Shown in pieces: positions 17,117 to 25,834 of a DNA stretch of 64,000 bases. Within the stretch, counting starts at the first letter, position 1; every line of letters begins with the position of its first letter. The stretch covers positions 1,615,693-1,679,692 of the forward strand of contig NZ_JH651384.1 of assembly GCF_000260135.1 (NCBI RefSeq), written 5' to 3'. The translations under genes and the position numbers were made by a program. This stretch comes from Thiothrix nivea DSM 5205 (GTDB lineage Bacteria; Pseudomonadota; Gammaproteobacteria; Thiotrichales; Thiotrichaceae). The notes below the pieces were generated by a model that saw only the letters and a program-made list of their open reading frames with translations, was not told the origin of the DNA and ran no database searches.

Positions 17117-17571
17117 GAATCAGGAATGGTCTGCGCCAAAATCCGTGACCACCCGTTGCAACGGGCCGGACACGCCCCGGCAGCAAACGGCCGCTGAGGC
17201 TGAAAAAGGCCGTTGCCGACGGGAACCCTGGCGGAATAGCCGCTCGTTGACTTCAATCAACCCGTAGGTGCTTTGCCAGTAGAGTTTTTTTGACCCATAG
17301 GCCGCCAACCCGGCTCCTGCCTGCCTTGTTCGACGGCAGTTTCCGCGCGTTGTTCCGCCCAGCCTGACAGGGCGTCATGCCCCAGTTGGCGCAGGGTTTC
17401 GATGATCTGGCGTTCGGCTTCATCGGCGAGCTTCAGGTCATCCCCTCTGGACTCCACGATGTTCAGGATCGCTTCGATCCGTTCTTGGAGGGCGGGGTGG
17501 CGGGCAATGCGTTGGGCCAGGATCATTGGTTTGCCTGACATGCTGCGTTCTCTTCTCATAGGAAATTCCAA
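17117..17571 (-). pseudogene. ISKra4-family transposase remnant, truncated and frameshifted
   Basis: Minus strand. The N-terminal frame (17571 to 17257) reads MSGKPMILAQRIARHPALQ then EAERQIIETLRQLGHDALSGW. The sequence continues in another frame (about 17308 to 17117) with YGSKKLYWQSTYGLIEVNE and LQRVVTDFGADHS, typical of ISKra4 transposases. The shift falls at a T7 run near 17285-17291. The gene is cut off by the IS3 right end at 17116. No catalytic C-terminal part remains. Confidence 0.72.
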
Positions 17572-17607
17572 CAGAGAGTAGACTATGCATCACTTCCGGT
17601 CACGCCC

Positions 17608-17905
17608 CAAGGAATACCAGCAGTTGCTTAGGCAAAACCACATGGTTTGCTCCATGAGCCGCAAAGGCAACTGCTGGGATAATGCCCCCACCGAACGTTT
17701 CTTCGGCAGCCTCAAACGTGAATGGCTGACAGGGAATCACTATGTGACACGGGACGCCGCTATCCGGGATGTACGTGACTACATCGCGTACTACAACTCA
17801 CGGCGGCTACATACAACCATTGGGGACAAAACTCCGATTGAATTTGAGACAGGACAATTGGCTAAATCCGCTTAACAAGGTGTCCGGTTTTACTTGACCA
17901 GAACA
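17608..17905 (+). pseudogene. IS3-family OrfB C-terminal remnant (IS3b fragment A)
   Basis: Open frame to 17875. It encodes the last catalytic Glu region and tail of an IS3 integrase (MSRKGNCWDNAPTERFFGSLK, YYNSRRLHTTIGDKTPIEFE), followed by 30 bp to the element's terminal repeat. The stretch matches the end of the fragment at 43381-43875 almost base for base from 17608 to GACCAGAACA at 17905, after which both diverge. The 5' part is missing; the apparent ATG at 17585 belongs to the flanking remnant. Confidence 0.85.
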
Positions 17906-18019
17906 GTCCCGTGAACCGCAATGTGGGCACACCGTACCGTCAGGCCAGCGCAACACACGCACTTGCTGGTAGCAAGCTTCATCACTGGTCAGGCTGGCTA
18001 GGCTAATCAAACTGCCCAT
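17906..18019 (-). pseudogene. IS1595-family transposase N-terminal remnant
   Basis: Reading leftwards from ATG 18019: MGSLISLASLTSDEACYQQV then VLRWPDGTVCPHCGSRDC. This is the N-terminal Zn-ribbon (CPHC) and RWPDG segment of IS1595 transposases. The frame ends where the IS3b fragment begins at 17905. About 38 codons survive. Confidence 0.75.
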
Positions 18020-18477
18020 ATGGCTCCCTCACTGGCTTGTCGGATGCTTATCAGTTGGGGATTCTACCAGCGCTTTCAAGGTTCAGGTGGCAAGACCCCG
18101 AAACACATAATGAGCCTTGTTCAAAACGGGTATCCAGTACAGGTGGCAACTTCATCGGGACTTTCACTTTGGTCGGTAAAAGCACTTGATGTTGTTGCCA
18201 CATCTCGCTTTTTCAAGCTTTAACATGAAGTTATCGATTAAGTTGGCGCGTATGGGGCAAGCCCTCTCCCCTCGGTCGACTTTCTCGTTTCACTCGAAAG
18301 CGGGGTATCACTTCACTTCGCTCACACACTTCGTGGATCGCTACGTTCAACAGCGCCTTGCGACGCTGTTTGAAGAATCGCCCCAAGGGGCGGGGAATAA
18401 AACCCGAAGTGATTCAATAAGCGGGTCTATGATCACATGGGTCTTGACAATCATTCAAGCCGAGCTGCTCCTCAATA
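18020..18477. other. Intergenic remnant with hairpins, no gene recognised
   Basis: About 460 bp between the IS1595 remnant and the acetyltransferase. Both strands have short frames, but none has recognisable protein content. Small palindromes are visible (CAGCG-N8-CGCTG near 18351, GCCCCAAGGGGC near 18382), as is an iterated CACTTCGCTCAC-like stretch near 18310. It may be the 5' flank of the IS1595 element or the end of a lost IS. No CRP-type site was found here. Confidence 0.5.
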
Positions 18478-19255
18478 ATGCCTGAGCTTTACCTCTACGG
18501 CGCTGGCGGTCACGGCAAGGTGGTGTTCCATGCCTTCGCCAGCCAAGGCAAAATCATCACCGCCTTCATTGATGACCAAGCTGATCGCCGCGTGTGCGGC
18601 TTGCCTGTCCTCAGCCCTGCGGAAGCGCGGGACATCTTCCCCCGCGTCATCCATGTCGCGATCGGCAACAACCAGGCGCGCCACGACCTGCAAACGGCAT
18701 GGGAATGCCTGGGAGTGACCGCGGCAACCGCCATCCATGGCCGCGCCACGGTTTATTTCCATACCCAAGGTTAAAACCACCGGCTTTAGCCGGTCAGCTT
18801 TAGCTCAGGTCGCTTTTTAAGGCTGTTGCAAGTTTGCACAATCTTTGTCGAAGCGGTTCTTAAGCGCGGGGAGCGAAACGGGTGGACTTTCAGTCCTCTG
18901 CGACCCGCGCCAAACCCACCTACTTTAGTAGGTGGTCGTTTAGTCCACCGCCACGGTCGGAGCCGGCAGCCTAATCGCGGCGGGCGCGGTCGTGGGGCCG
19001 GACGCCACCGTCGGCGCGGGCTGTATCATCAACCATAACGCAGTGGTGGAACATGACGCCTTCATCGGCGACTTTTGCCATATCGCCCAGTGCGCCGTTA
19101 TCGGCGGCGGCGGGCGCGTTGGGACGCAATGCCACGTTGGCGCCGGCGTCGTCATCCTGCCTTATGTAAGTATCGGCAACCACGTCACCATCGCGGCGGG
19201 CGCGATTGTCTCTCGCGACCTGCCTGACCACGGCATCTTCCCCCCGCCCCTGTGA
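18478..19255 (+). pseudogene. NeuD/PglD-type acetyltransferase gene split by a 190-bp element
   Basis: The N-terminal part (18478-18753) has the Rossmann-like LYLYGAGGHGKVVFHAF and ends at AIHGRATV. The C-terminal part (from 18944) resumes with STATVGAGSLIAAGAVVGPD and the left-handed beta-helix, including the catalytic His region NHNAVVEHDAFIGDFCHI. Deleting 18754-18943 joins the frames exactly: 276 + 312 nt = 196 codons, or 195 aa, a normal PglD/NeuD length. In its present state translation stops at TAA 18772-18774, nine bases after entering the insert frame by a few codons. Next to a PglC-like transferase it would acetylate the 4-amino group of a UDP-sugar (inference). Probably inactive now. 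Confidence 0.82.
18754..18943. mobile_element. 190-bp hairpin-ended MITE-like insertion (IS200/IS605-like ends)
   Basis: Non-coding. Hairpin ACCGGC-TTTA-GCCGGT lies near the left end (18779-18794) and CCACCTAC-TTTA-GTAGGTGG near the right end (18916-18935), both with TTTA loops. A GCGCGGG/CCCGCGC stem (18864-18870 with 18904-18910) lies between. There is no target duplication. Subterminal hairpins without inverted repeats or duplications are typical of IS200/IS605-derived small elements, and the right half could be an omega-RNA-like scaffold. Boundaries are set by restoring the host frame, so they are accurate to a few bases. Confidence 0.7.
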
Positions 19256-19293
19256 TACCGATCACAGACATTAATTAACCCAACTTATATAAA
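19251..19293 (+). promoter_or_regulatory. CRP-type site B with class II promoter
   Basis: Perfect palindrome TGTGATACCGATCACA at 19251-19266, overlapping the acetyltransferase stop codon. The -10 hexamer TATAAA at 19288-19293 is at the standard 29.5-bp distance. It drives the sugar transferase at 19334. Confidence 0.78.
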
Positions 19294-19333
19294 AACACTA
19301 TATTGTTGTTGGGCTTAAAACAGGGGAAGCATC

Positions 19334-19912
19334 ATGAGTCTGCGTACAACCTTCAAACGCCAGTCCGATATTACACTGGCATTCATCGCCGCCACTGTGC
19401 TGTTATTGCCAGGGTTATTGGTGGCCTTGCTGGTGCGCCTTACCTCTCCCGGCCCGATCCTGTACTGGTCCGAGCGCGTGGGTGAAAACAACCGCATCTT
19501 CAGGATGCCCAAGTTCCGCACCATGCGCACCGACACTCCCGCCGTCGCCACCCATTTGCTGCAAGACCCGGCCCGTTGGCTAACGCCTATTGGCGGTTTC
19601 CTGCGCAAGACCAGCCTTGACGAACTCCCCCAGTTGTGGAGCATCCTGAAAGGTGACATGAGTTTCGTCGGCCCCCGCCCCGCCCTGTTCAACCAGGATG
19701 ACCTCATCGCCCTGCGTACCGAACGTGAAGTTCACCGCATCCTCCCCGGCCTCACTGGCTGGGCGCAAATCAACGGGCGTGATGAACTCCCTATTCCGCA
19801 AAAAGTGGCGTTGGACGCCGAATACCTGCTGCGCCAATCCTTCTGGTTTGACCTCAAAATTATCTGGCTGACGGCGCTCAAGGTCATGCGCAGCGAAGGC
19901 GTGACCCATTAA
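19334..19912 (+). CDS. PglC/WbaP-type undecaprenyl-phosphate sugar phosphotransferase
   Basis: 192 aa, the minimal catalytic form of the bacterial sugar transferase family. One N-terminal hydrophobic segment (residues ~15-36, LAFIAATVLLLPGLLVALLV) forms the re-entrant helix. Then come ERVGENNRIFRMPKFRTMR, the catalytic SLDELPQLW (Asp-Glu pair), GDMSFVGPRP and PGLTGWAQINGRDE. It loads the first sugar phosphate onto the lipid carrier, starting repeat-unit or glycan synthesis. AGGGGAAG ribosome site 7 bp before ATG. The partner acetyltransferase upstream is disrupted, but this gene has its own CRP-type promoter. Confidence 0.9.
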   Translation: MSLRTTFKRQSDITLAFIAATVLLLPGLLVALLVRLTSPGPILYWSERVGENNRIFRMPKFRTMRTDTPAVATHLLQDPARWLTPIGGFLRKTSLDELPQLWSILKGDMSFVGPRPALFNQDDLIALRTEREVHRILPGLTGWAQINGRDELPIPQKVALDAEYLLRQSFWFDLKIIWLTALKVMRSEGVTH

Positions 19913-19921
19913 TCTACCCAC

Positions 19922-19944
19922 GAGGGCAGCCAACGGTTGCCCTC
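19922..19944 (+). terminator. Possible weak terminator hairpin
   Basis: Stem GAGGGCA / TGCCCTC with a nine-base loop, 9 bp after the sugar transferase stop. No U-tract follows, so it may be only an mRNA 3' stem. Confidence 0.3.
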
Positions 19945-20135
19945 TCCCCTCCCTCTGGCGCGTTGCGCGACCAGAAAAACTTCCGCCACACTCCCCCACC
20001 TGCCCCATGCTATACTCCCTCCCCCTATGTCAGGATAGTTGTCGCATTTGCTGATGTTGGCAACCAAAACACATTTGCAGCCAGTCCCCTGCCTTGCTAC
20101 CCTCAAATCATGGCAAACACAAGCAGTTGATACAC

Positions 20136-20576
20136 ATGGCGCAAGCATTATCCAAACATCCCCCTGTTTCACCAGAACAATACCTGCTGGATGAAAATGA
20201 CAATCCCGGTGGTATCCGGCATGAATACGTCAACGGGTATGTCTATGCCATGGCAGGAGCAAGCCGGGGGCATAACCGTGTAGCAATGAACCTCGCAGCA
20301 ACGCTCCATAGCCATCTAAAAAAAAGCCATTGTGAAGTCTTCCAGTCAGACATGAAGGTCGGCATCCGGCACCAGGATGATGTCCGCTTTTACTACCCCG
20401 ACATTCAGGTCAGTTGTGAAGAAGAAAGCGACGCCTATTACAACACTTCACCCTGCCTGATCATTGAAGTATTATCGGAAAGCACCGCTCGAAAAGACCG
20501 CACCGAAAACCTGCTGCTGGAGTCCGTTGACCTGACCATCAGCGTGGATGATTTGTACGGCTTTTTACAAGCGTAG
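20136..20576 (+). CDS. Uma2-family nuclease-fold protein with an internal deletion
   Basis: 146 aa from ATG 20136. The N-terminal half is a normal Uma2 (DUF820) restriction-endonuclease-like domain: VSPEQYLLDENDNPGGIRHE, VYAMAGASRGHNRV, YYPDIQVSCEEESD and PCLIIEVLSEST. After RKDRTEN the sequence jumps straight to LLESVDLTISVDDLYGFL, which in relatives is the C-terminal tail some 45 residues later. The reading frame is intact, but a central strand and helix appear missing, so activity is doubtful. It precedes the broken AAA-type gene by 17 bp. Confidence 0.75.
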   Translation: MAQALSKHPPVSPEQYLLDENDNPGGIRHEYVNGYVYAMAGASRGHNRVAMNLAATLHSHLKKSHCEVFQSDMKVGIRHQDDVRFYYPDIQVSCEEESDAYYNTSPCLIIEVLSESTARKDRTENLLLESVDLTISVDDLYGFLQA

Positions 20577-20787
20577 GTGGATGATCCAGACACATGCCCA
20601 GACACTTCAACACCACCGGCCCCGTTCACCCAGAAGATCACTACTGCATCGACCCCATGACCCGACTCGATTGGGAAGAAGTCCACGCGCTCATCGATGC
20701 GAAAAAATTCTTCGTCCTGCACGTCCCCCGCCAGACCGGCAAAACCACCACCCTGCTGGCGATGGCAGACGTACTTAACCAATCGGG

Positions 20788-22098
20788 TAATTAGGTGATT
20801 TACCTCAAAGACATTACCCAAAAACAGGGCGAATCAGAATGTCCCATTTTGGTAAAGCAGCATTTCTTTCCAGCCTCGCCTCAACAGCCTCCATAGCTTT
20901 TTTGCTGAGGGTCACACCCTTCTCATAAACCTTGCGACTGAATTCGACCATGGGGTTGATGCCTTTCCAGGTCATGGTTTTTGCCCATTCCAGCAGGGTT
21001 TCGGCATCCTTGAGCTGGGTGCCGTTCCAGTGTTGTTCCAGAATCCCCCAGCAGCGTTCAATCGGGTTGTACTTGCTGTGGTAAGGCGGGTAGTACAGCA
21101 GGTGGACTGTCTTACCGGTATGGTTGGCGAATTCCACCATGCGCTTGAGGAATTGCGTCCTGATCCCGCTGCTTTCCGGGCCATTGTCCGCTTTGATCTG
21201 GATGCACTGGCAGGCGTCCTTGTCAGCAGAAGGCATCTGTTCCCATACCCGGCACAGGGAATCCACGATGAAGTCACTGGTTTTGCTGGAACTGCCGAAG
21301 GTCAGGTAAACCTGCCCACTGTCCTCATCCAGTACGCCAAAAGGGATGTATTTCTCTTTGCAGCCCATCTCATGGTCAGCGGCTTTATTGTCACCCCGTG
21401 TTTTCCCGCCCCGTGAGTAGTCACCGATGTTGACGGTCGCCTTGCAGTCCATGCTCAGGCGTTTGACCGCCCCATCGGCAAACTGCCCATCGTTGGCCTG
21501 GATATTGGCGAAGATGGCGTCGGTTTCTGGAATTTTTTTTGCGGCTTGGCTTTCTCCACCTTGCGCAGGCGGTAGCCATTCCGGTTGAGTATCCGCGCCA
21601 TGGTGCTGGGGGCGGGCACTTGTCCACCGCTGAAACCCATGGCCTGTAACTGCCGGATGGCTTCCGCCGCCGTCAGGCGGGTGTAGGCGATGCTGCTGCG
21701 GAATGTCGGGTCTTGCTGGCTATGTGCTTCCGCCAGCGCCAGCAAGGCGGCTGCCGCTTCCGGCTGGGTTTCCTCCCAGCGCTTCTGGCCACAATACGCC
21801 GCCTGCGCACCCACGCAAACCATGCCGCTGCGCTGTTCCTCCAAACCCAACTGCACCCCCTCCCGACCCCAGCCAAAACACCTTTCAGTCTGGCGGGCGT
21901 TGCCTGCACAATATTTCCGGCTCATGTCCGCCTGGAACGCACGGCGGGTGCTGCCAGACATTTTCGAGGCCGCCAGTTTCAGGTCGGCTATCTGGGATTC
22001 ACTCAGGATCGGGTTAGCTGTTTGGGGTTCGGGGGGCATGGGGATAGGGACTCCGCTTGTCGATAAGACAAGTGTAGCCATTGCGGGGGAATCTTTCA
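20788..22098 (-). mobile_element. ISAzo13-like insertion sequence
   Basis: About 1.31 kb inserted in the AAA gene between TCGGG (20783-20787) and GGGAAATCC (22099-22107). A duplication of GG fits the restored frame. It carries one transposase in two frames on the minus strand. Terminal inverted repeats are not obvious, so the ends are set from the host gene and may be off by a few bases. Confidence 0.72.
20814..22081 (-). CDS. ISAzo13-family transposase in two frames (frameshift at A8)
   Basis: The upstream frame (22081-21455) has MSGSTRRAFQADMSRKYCAG, CFGWGREGVQLGLEE and IARILNRNGYRLRKVEKAKP-like text. The downstream frame (to 20814) has DCKATVNIGDYSRGGKTRGD, IQIKADNGPESSGIRTQFLK and YYPPYHSKYNPIERCWGILE with the DDE residues. 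The switch lies at CAAAAAAAATTC (plus strand T8 at 21533-21540). Reading one A twice gives the expected IPETDAIFANIQ join. The zero frame offers an A-AAA-AAA slippery heptamer, so this may be programmed -1 frameshifting rather than decay. The family name is from recognition of these motifs, not a search. Confidence 0.75.
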
Positions 22099-23457
22099 GG
22101 GAAATCCCCTTACACCGCCCTCTACATTAATGTGGAATCGGCTCAATCTGCCCGTGGCGATGTGCAACAAGGCATGAAAGCCATCATTGATAGCCTGATT
22201 GAAGGAGCCACGTTCCGTTTAGGGGATGAACGTATGCAGGCATGGCGCGAAGCCGCCTGGAATAACGCAGGCCCACACGCTGCCTTCAAACACCTGCTAA
22301 GCCGCTGGACGCAAGCCTCCACCAAGCCGATCGTCTTGATGATCGACGAAGTGGATGCCCTGGTTGGCGACACCCTCATCTCGCTGCTGCGCCAGCTGCG
22401 CGAAGGCTATATCGGGCGGCCTGTTGTGCCTTTTCCACAAAGCGTCATTCTGTGTGGCGTGCGTGACGTGCGCGATTACCGCATCCACACAGAACACCAC
22501 GAAATCATCACTGGCGGCAGCGCCTTCAACATCAAAGCCAAATCGCTGCGCATGGGCAGTTTCAACCAGGCCGAAATACAAGCCCTGTACCAACAACACA
22601 CCGATGAAACCGGTCAAGTGTTTGACTCGACCATTTTCCCTGAGCTGTGGGAAGACACCCGTGGGCAACCATGGCTGGTGAATGCGCTGGGGCATGAGCT
22701 GATCTGGGAAGACAAAACCGCCCGTGACCGCTCCACCCCCATCACGCTGGAACGCTATCGTGCTGCCCGCGACCGTCTGATCTATTCCCGCACCACCCAC
22801 CTGCACCAATTGACAGATAAATTGCATGAGCCACGGGTGCATCGCCTGATCGCGGCCATGTTGGCGGGTGATGAAAACCTCAGCGGCATTCCTGCGGATG
22901 ACCAGGAGTACGTAGCCGATCTGGGGCTGATCGAAACCCGCCCGCAGATGCGTATCAGCAACCGCATCTATCAGGAAATCATCCCCCGCGAGCTGATCTG
23001 GGTCGAGCAAACCAGCATCGTGCAGCAGCAGGCATGGTATCTCACCCCCCAACGGCGCATCGACATGCCCAAACTGCTGGCCGCTTTCCAGCAGTTTTTC
23101 CGCGAAAACTCGCAAAGCTGGATCGAACGCTTCGACTACAAGGAGGCCGGGCCGCAACTGCTGCTGTAAGCCTTCCTGCAACGCATCATCAACGGCGGCG
23201 GGCGCATCAACCGCGAATACGGCCTGGGCAGGAAACGCACCGACCTGTTCATCGAATGGCCTGTCGATGAGCAACAAGGCTATTCCGGCGAGGTGCAGCG
23301 CATCGTCCTGGAATTGAAAATCCTCCACAAATCGCTGGAAACCACCATCGACGATGGGCTGGAACAAACGTAAGCGCTTCTAAATCCCCCTCCTTTCAGC
23401 GCCCCACGTAATCCCGGACACTCAGCCCATCAGCAACAGATTGCATGGGAGAACACG

Positions 23458-23805
23458 ATGAATCCAGGTCAAGATGGGCGTCTGGCGTACTGGCAAGCCC
23501 AGCTCCAACGCTTCCAGTCCTCCGGCCTTTCCGGAGTCCAGTATTGTGAACAGGAACAGTTGAGTTACCACGGCTTTGTCTACTGGCGGCGCAAATTATG
23601 CGGTACGGCGGGCAAGCCGCCCGGGGATGGCAAACGCCCGGTATTGCCAGAGCCTTCCGGTTTCGTGACTGTCCGCCCGGCGCAGCCGGGGACAGACGCC
23701 CGGACGGGCGATGGCCTGGAGCTGTCCCTGCCGAATGGCCTGGTGATCAGGAATATCCACCCCGGCAATGTGGCCTTGCTGCGCCGGTTGCTGGGGCAGT
23801 TGTAA
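23458..23805 (+). CDS. tnpA: IS66 accessory protein TnpA
   Basis: 115 aa. N-terminal helix-turn-helix-like YWQAQLQRFQSSGLSGVQYC and the YHGFVYWRRKL segment of IS66 TnpA; the C terminus LELSLPNGLVIRNIHPGNVA is typical. Required with TnpB and TnpC for transposition in characterised IS66 elements. Its TAA overlaps the tnpB ATG by one base. Confidence 0.88.
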   Translation: MNPGQDGRLAYWQAQLQRFQSSGLSGVQYCEQEQLSYHGFVYWRRKLCGTAGKPPGDGKRPVLPEPSGFVTVRPAQPGTDARTGDGLELSLPNGLVIRNIHPGNVALLRRLLGQL

Positions 23806-24173
23806 TGGCCCGTTATTTCCGCCCCGCCGGGGAGATGCCGGACATTTACCTTTACCGCCCGCCCATTGATTTCCGCAAGGCCGCCCAGGGGCTGGCGGCG
23901 ATCGTGGCGCAGGAATTGGGCCACGACCCGTTTGCCGGGGCGCTGTACGCCTTCACCAACCGCCAGCGCACGAAAATCAAATGCCTGTATTGGGAAGACA
24001 ATGGCTTTGTGCTGTATTACAAAGCCCTGGCGGAAGAGAAGTTCCATTGGCCGCAAACGGGGGATGGCGGGGTGATGGCGCTGACGGCCCAGCAGATCAA
24101 CTGGCTGCTGGACGGTTATGACATCAGCCTGCTCAAAGGGCATAAAAAGTTGTGCTACGGGGCGCTGTTTTAG
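23805..24173 (+). CDS. tnpB: IS66 accessory protein TnpB (Orf2)
   Basis: 122 aa. IS66 Orf2-like protein: IYLYRPPIDFRKAAQGLAAI, DPFAGALYAFTNRQRTKIKC, YWEDNGFVLYYKALAEEKFH and the C-terminal QQINWLLDGYDISLLKGHK. ATG chosen from the TAATG overlap with tnpA; a longer upstream frame exists but lies inside tnpA. Confidence 0.92.
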   Translation: MARYFRPAGEMPDIYLYRPPIDFRKAAQGLAAIVAQELGHDPFAGALYAFTNRQRTKIKCLYWEDNGFVLYYKALAEEKFHWPQTGDGGVMALTAQQINWLLDGYDISLLKGHKKLCYGALF

Positions 24174-24208
24174 CGACTTATCCTGATGATTTTGTTATCA
24201 TTTAACCC

Positions 24209-25834
24209 ATGGATTTAGCACCGCCGCCAGCCCCCAAAACCACATCCCATAGCGACCTGGACGCTGCCCGCCTGCGCCAGTTGCTGGCGCAGCAAGAGGC
24301 GGAATTTGCCGCCGTCCTGAAACAGCGTGACCACCATATCCAGCTCCTGGAAGAAATGCTGCGCCTGGCCAAAATACAGCGGTTTAGCGCCCAGTCTGAA
24401 AAGCTCCCCTTCCAGATTGACCTGTTTGATGAAGCCGAGTTGGCAACCGCGCTGGAGGACATCGCCGGACGACTGCCGGAGGCGGAACCCGCCAGGCCCC
24501 GCCCCAGCCAACGCCAGCGCGGCTTCCCGCCCGGGCTGAAGCGCCAACGGGTGGAGCTGTTGTTGGGTGATGCGGAAAAAGCCGGGGCGACCCGCACGTT
24601 TTTCACCAAGGTCAAGGAAGAGCTGGACTACATCCCGGCGCAACTGGTGGTGCTGGAATACTGGCAGGAAAAAGCCGTGTTTGCCGCCGGGGCCAGCCAG
24701 GATCCCGCCCCGGCAACGGCAGATGGCGGGCCAACGCTGGTCGCCGCCGCCCGTCCGCCCCATCCGTTGGGCAAATGCCATGCCAGCCTCAACCTGCTGA
24801 CGCAGGTCATCATCGCCAAATACGCCGATGGCCTGCCCCTGTACCGCCTGGAGGGCATTTTCAAACGCCACGGCGCGGAACTCAGCCGCAGCAGCATGGC
24901 CCACTGGATCATCCGTCTGGAGGACAGCTTCAAACCCCTGCTCAACCTGCTGCGCGAAACCCAGAACAGCGGCGCTTACCTGCAAGGCGATGAAACCCGC
25001 ATCCAGGTGCTGAAGGAGGACGGCAAAACCGCCCAGGCCGACAAATGGATGTGGGTGGTGCGGGGCGGCCCGCCGAACCAGGTGGCGGTCTTGTTTGAAT
25101 ACGACCCCAGCCGGGCGGGGAGCGTCCCCGAACGCCTACTGATGGACTTCCACGGCATTTTCCAGGCCGACGGCTATTCCGGTTACGCCGCCGTGTGCCG
25201 CAACAACGCCATCACCCGCATTGGCTGCTGGGACCATGCCCGCCGCAAGTTCGTGGAGGCCGTCAAGGCGGCGGGCGGCAAACAGGCCCGTGGCAAACCC
25301 ACCCTGGCGGATATTGCCCTGGGCATGATCCGCAGGCTCTACCGCATCGAGGACAACATCAAGGGCCTGGACACGGCGGAGAAATACCGCCTGCGCCAGC
25401 AGTTGAGCGTGCCCCTGCTCAACGAACTGAAAACCTGGCTGGAAACGCAGGTCGGCAAGGTGATGAAAGGCGGCCTCACCCGCAAGGCGATGGAATACTG
25501 CCTCAACCAGTGGGAATACCTGAGTGGCTACTGCCAACGCGGCGACCTGCATATCAGCAATGTGCTGGCGGAGAACGCCATCCGCCCCTTTGCCGTGGGC
25601 CGCAAAGCCTGGCTGTTTGCCGACACCCCGCATGGCGCGCGCGCCAGCGCCGCCTGTTATTCCCTGATTGAAACCGCCAAGGCCAACGGCCTCGAACCGT
25701 ATGCCTATATCCGCTATCTGCTGGAGCATATCGCCCAGGCCGACACCCTGGAAAAATGGGAGGCCCTCCTGCCATGGAATGTGCCGCTGGAGAAATGTGC
25801 GAAAAAAGTCCCTTTTTTTGACAAGGGCAAGTAG
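24209..25834 (+). CDS. tnpC: IS66 transposase TnpC
   Basis: 541 aa. N-terminal leucine-rich coiled coil (LRQLLAQQEAEFAAVLKQRD, then LEEMLRLAKIQRFSAQSEKL), a degenerate IS66 zinc-binding region, then the DDE core: LQGDETRIQVLKEDG, MDFHGIFQADGYSGYAAVC, IGCWDHARRKFVEA and the late Glu region HISNVLAENAIRPFAVGRKA. The C-terminal IS66_C helix is LLEHIAQADTLEKWEALLPW. Intact and identical in protein sequence to copy 2. Confidence 0.95.
   Translation: MDLAPPPAPKTTSHSDLDAARLRQLLAQQEAEFAAVLKQRDHHIQLLEEMLRLAKIQRFSAQSEKLPFQIDLFDEAELATALEDIAGRLPEAEPARPRPSQRQRGFPPGLKRQRVELLLGDAEKAGATRTFFTKVKEELDYIPAQLVVLEYWQEKAVFAAGASQDPAPATADGGPTLVAAARPPHPLGKCHASLNLLTQVIIAKYADGLPLYRLEGIFKRHGAELSRSSMAHWIIRLEDSFKPLLNLLRETQNSGAYLQGDETRIQVLKEDGKTAQADKWMWVVRGGPPNQVAVLFEYDPSRAGSVPERLLMDFHGIFQADGYSGYAAVCRNNAITRIGCWDHARRKFVEAVKAAGGKQARGKPTLADIALGMIRRLYRIEDNIKGLDTAEKYRLRQQLSVPLLNELKTWLETQVGKVMKGGLTRKAMEYCLNQWEYLSGYCQRGDLHISNVLAENAIRPFAVGRKAWLFADTPHGARASAACYSLIETAKANGLEPYAYIRYLLEHIAQADTLEKWEALLPWNVPLEKCAKKVPFFDKGK

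Noticed and set aside
18186-18485. 99-codon ORF upstream of the acetyltransferase
   Set aside because: Low-complexity text with no domain or ribosome site, overlapping the acetyltransferase start; looks like a chance frame in IS debris.
19580-20008. 142-codon minus-strand frame over the PglC-like gene
   Set aside because: Shadow of the sugar transferase, whose catalytic motifs are unambiguous.
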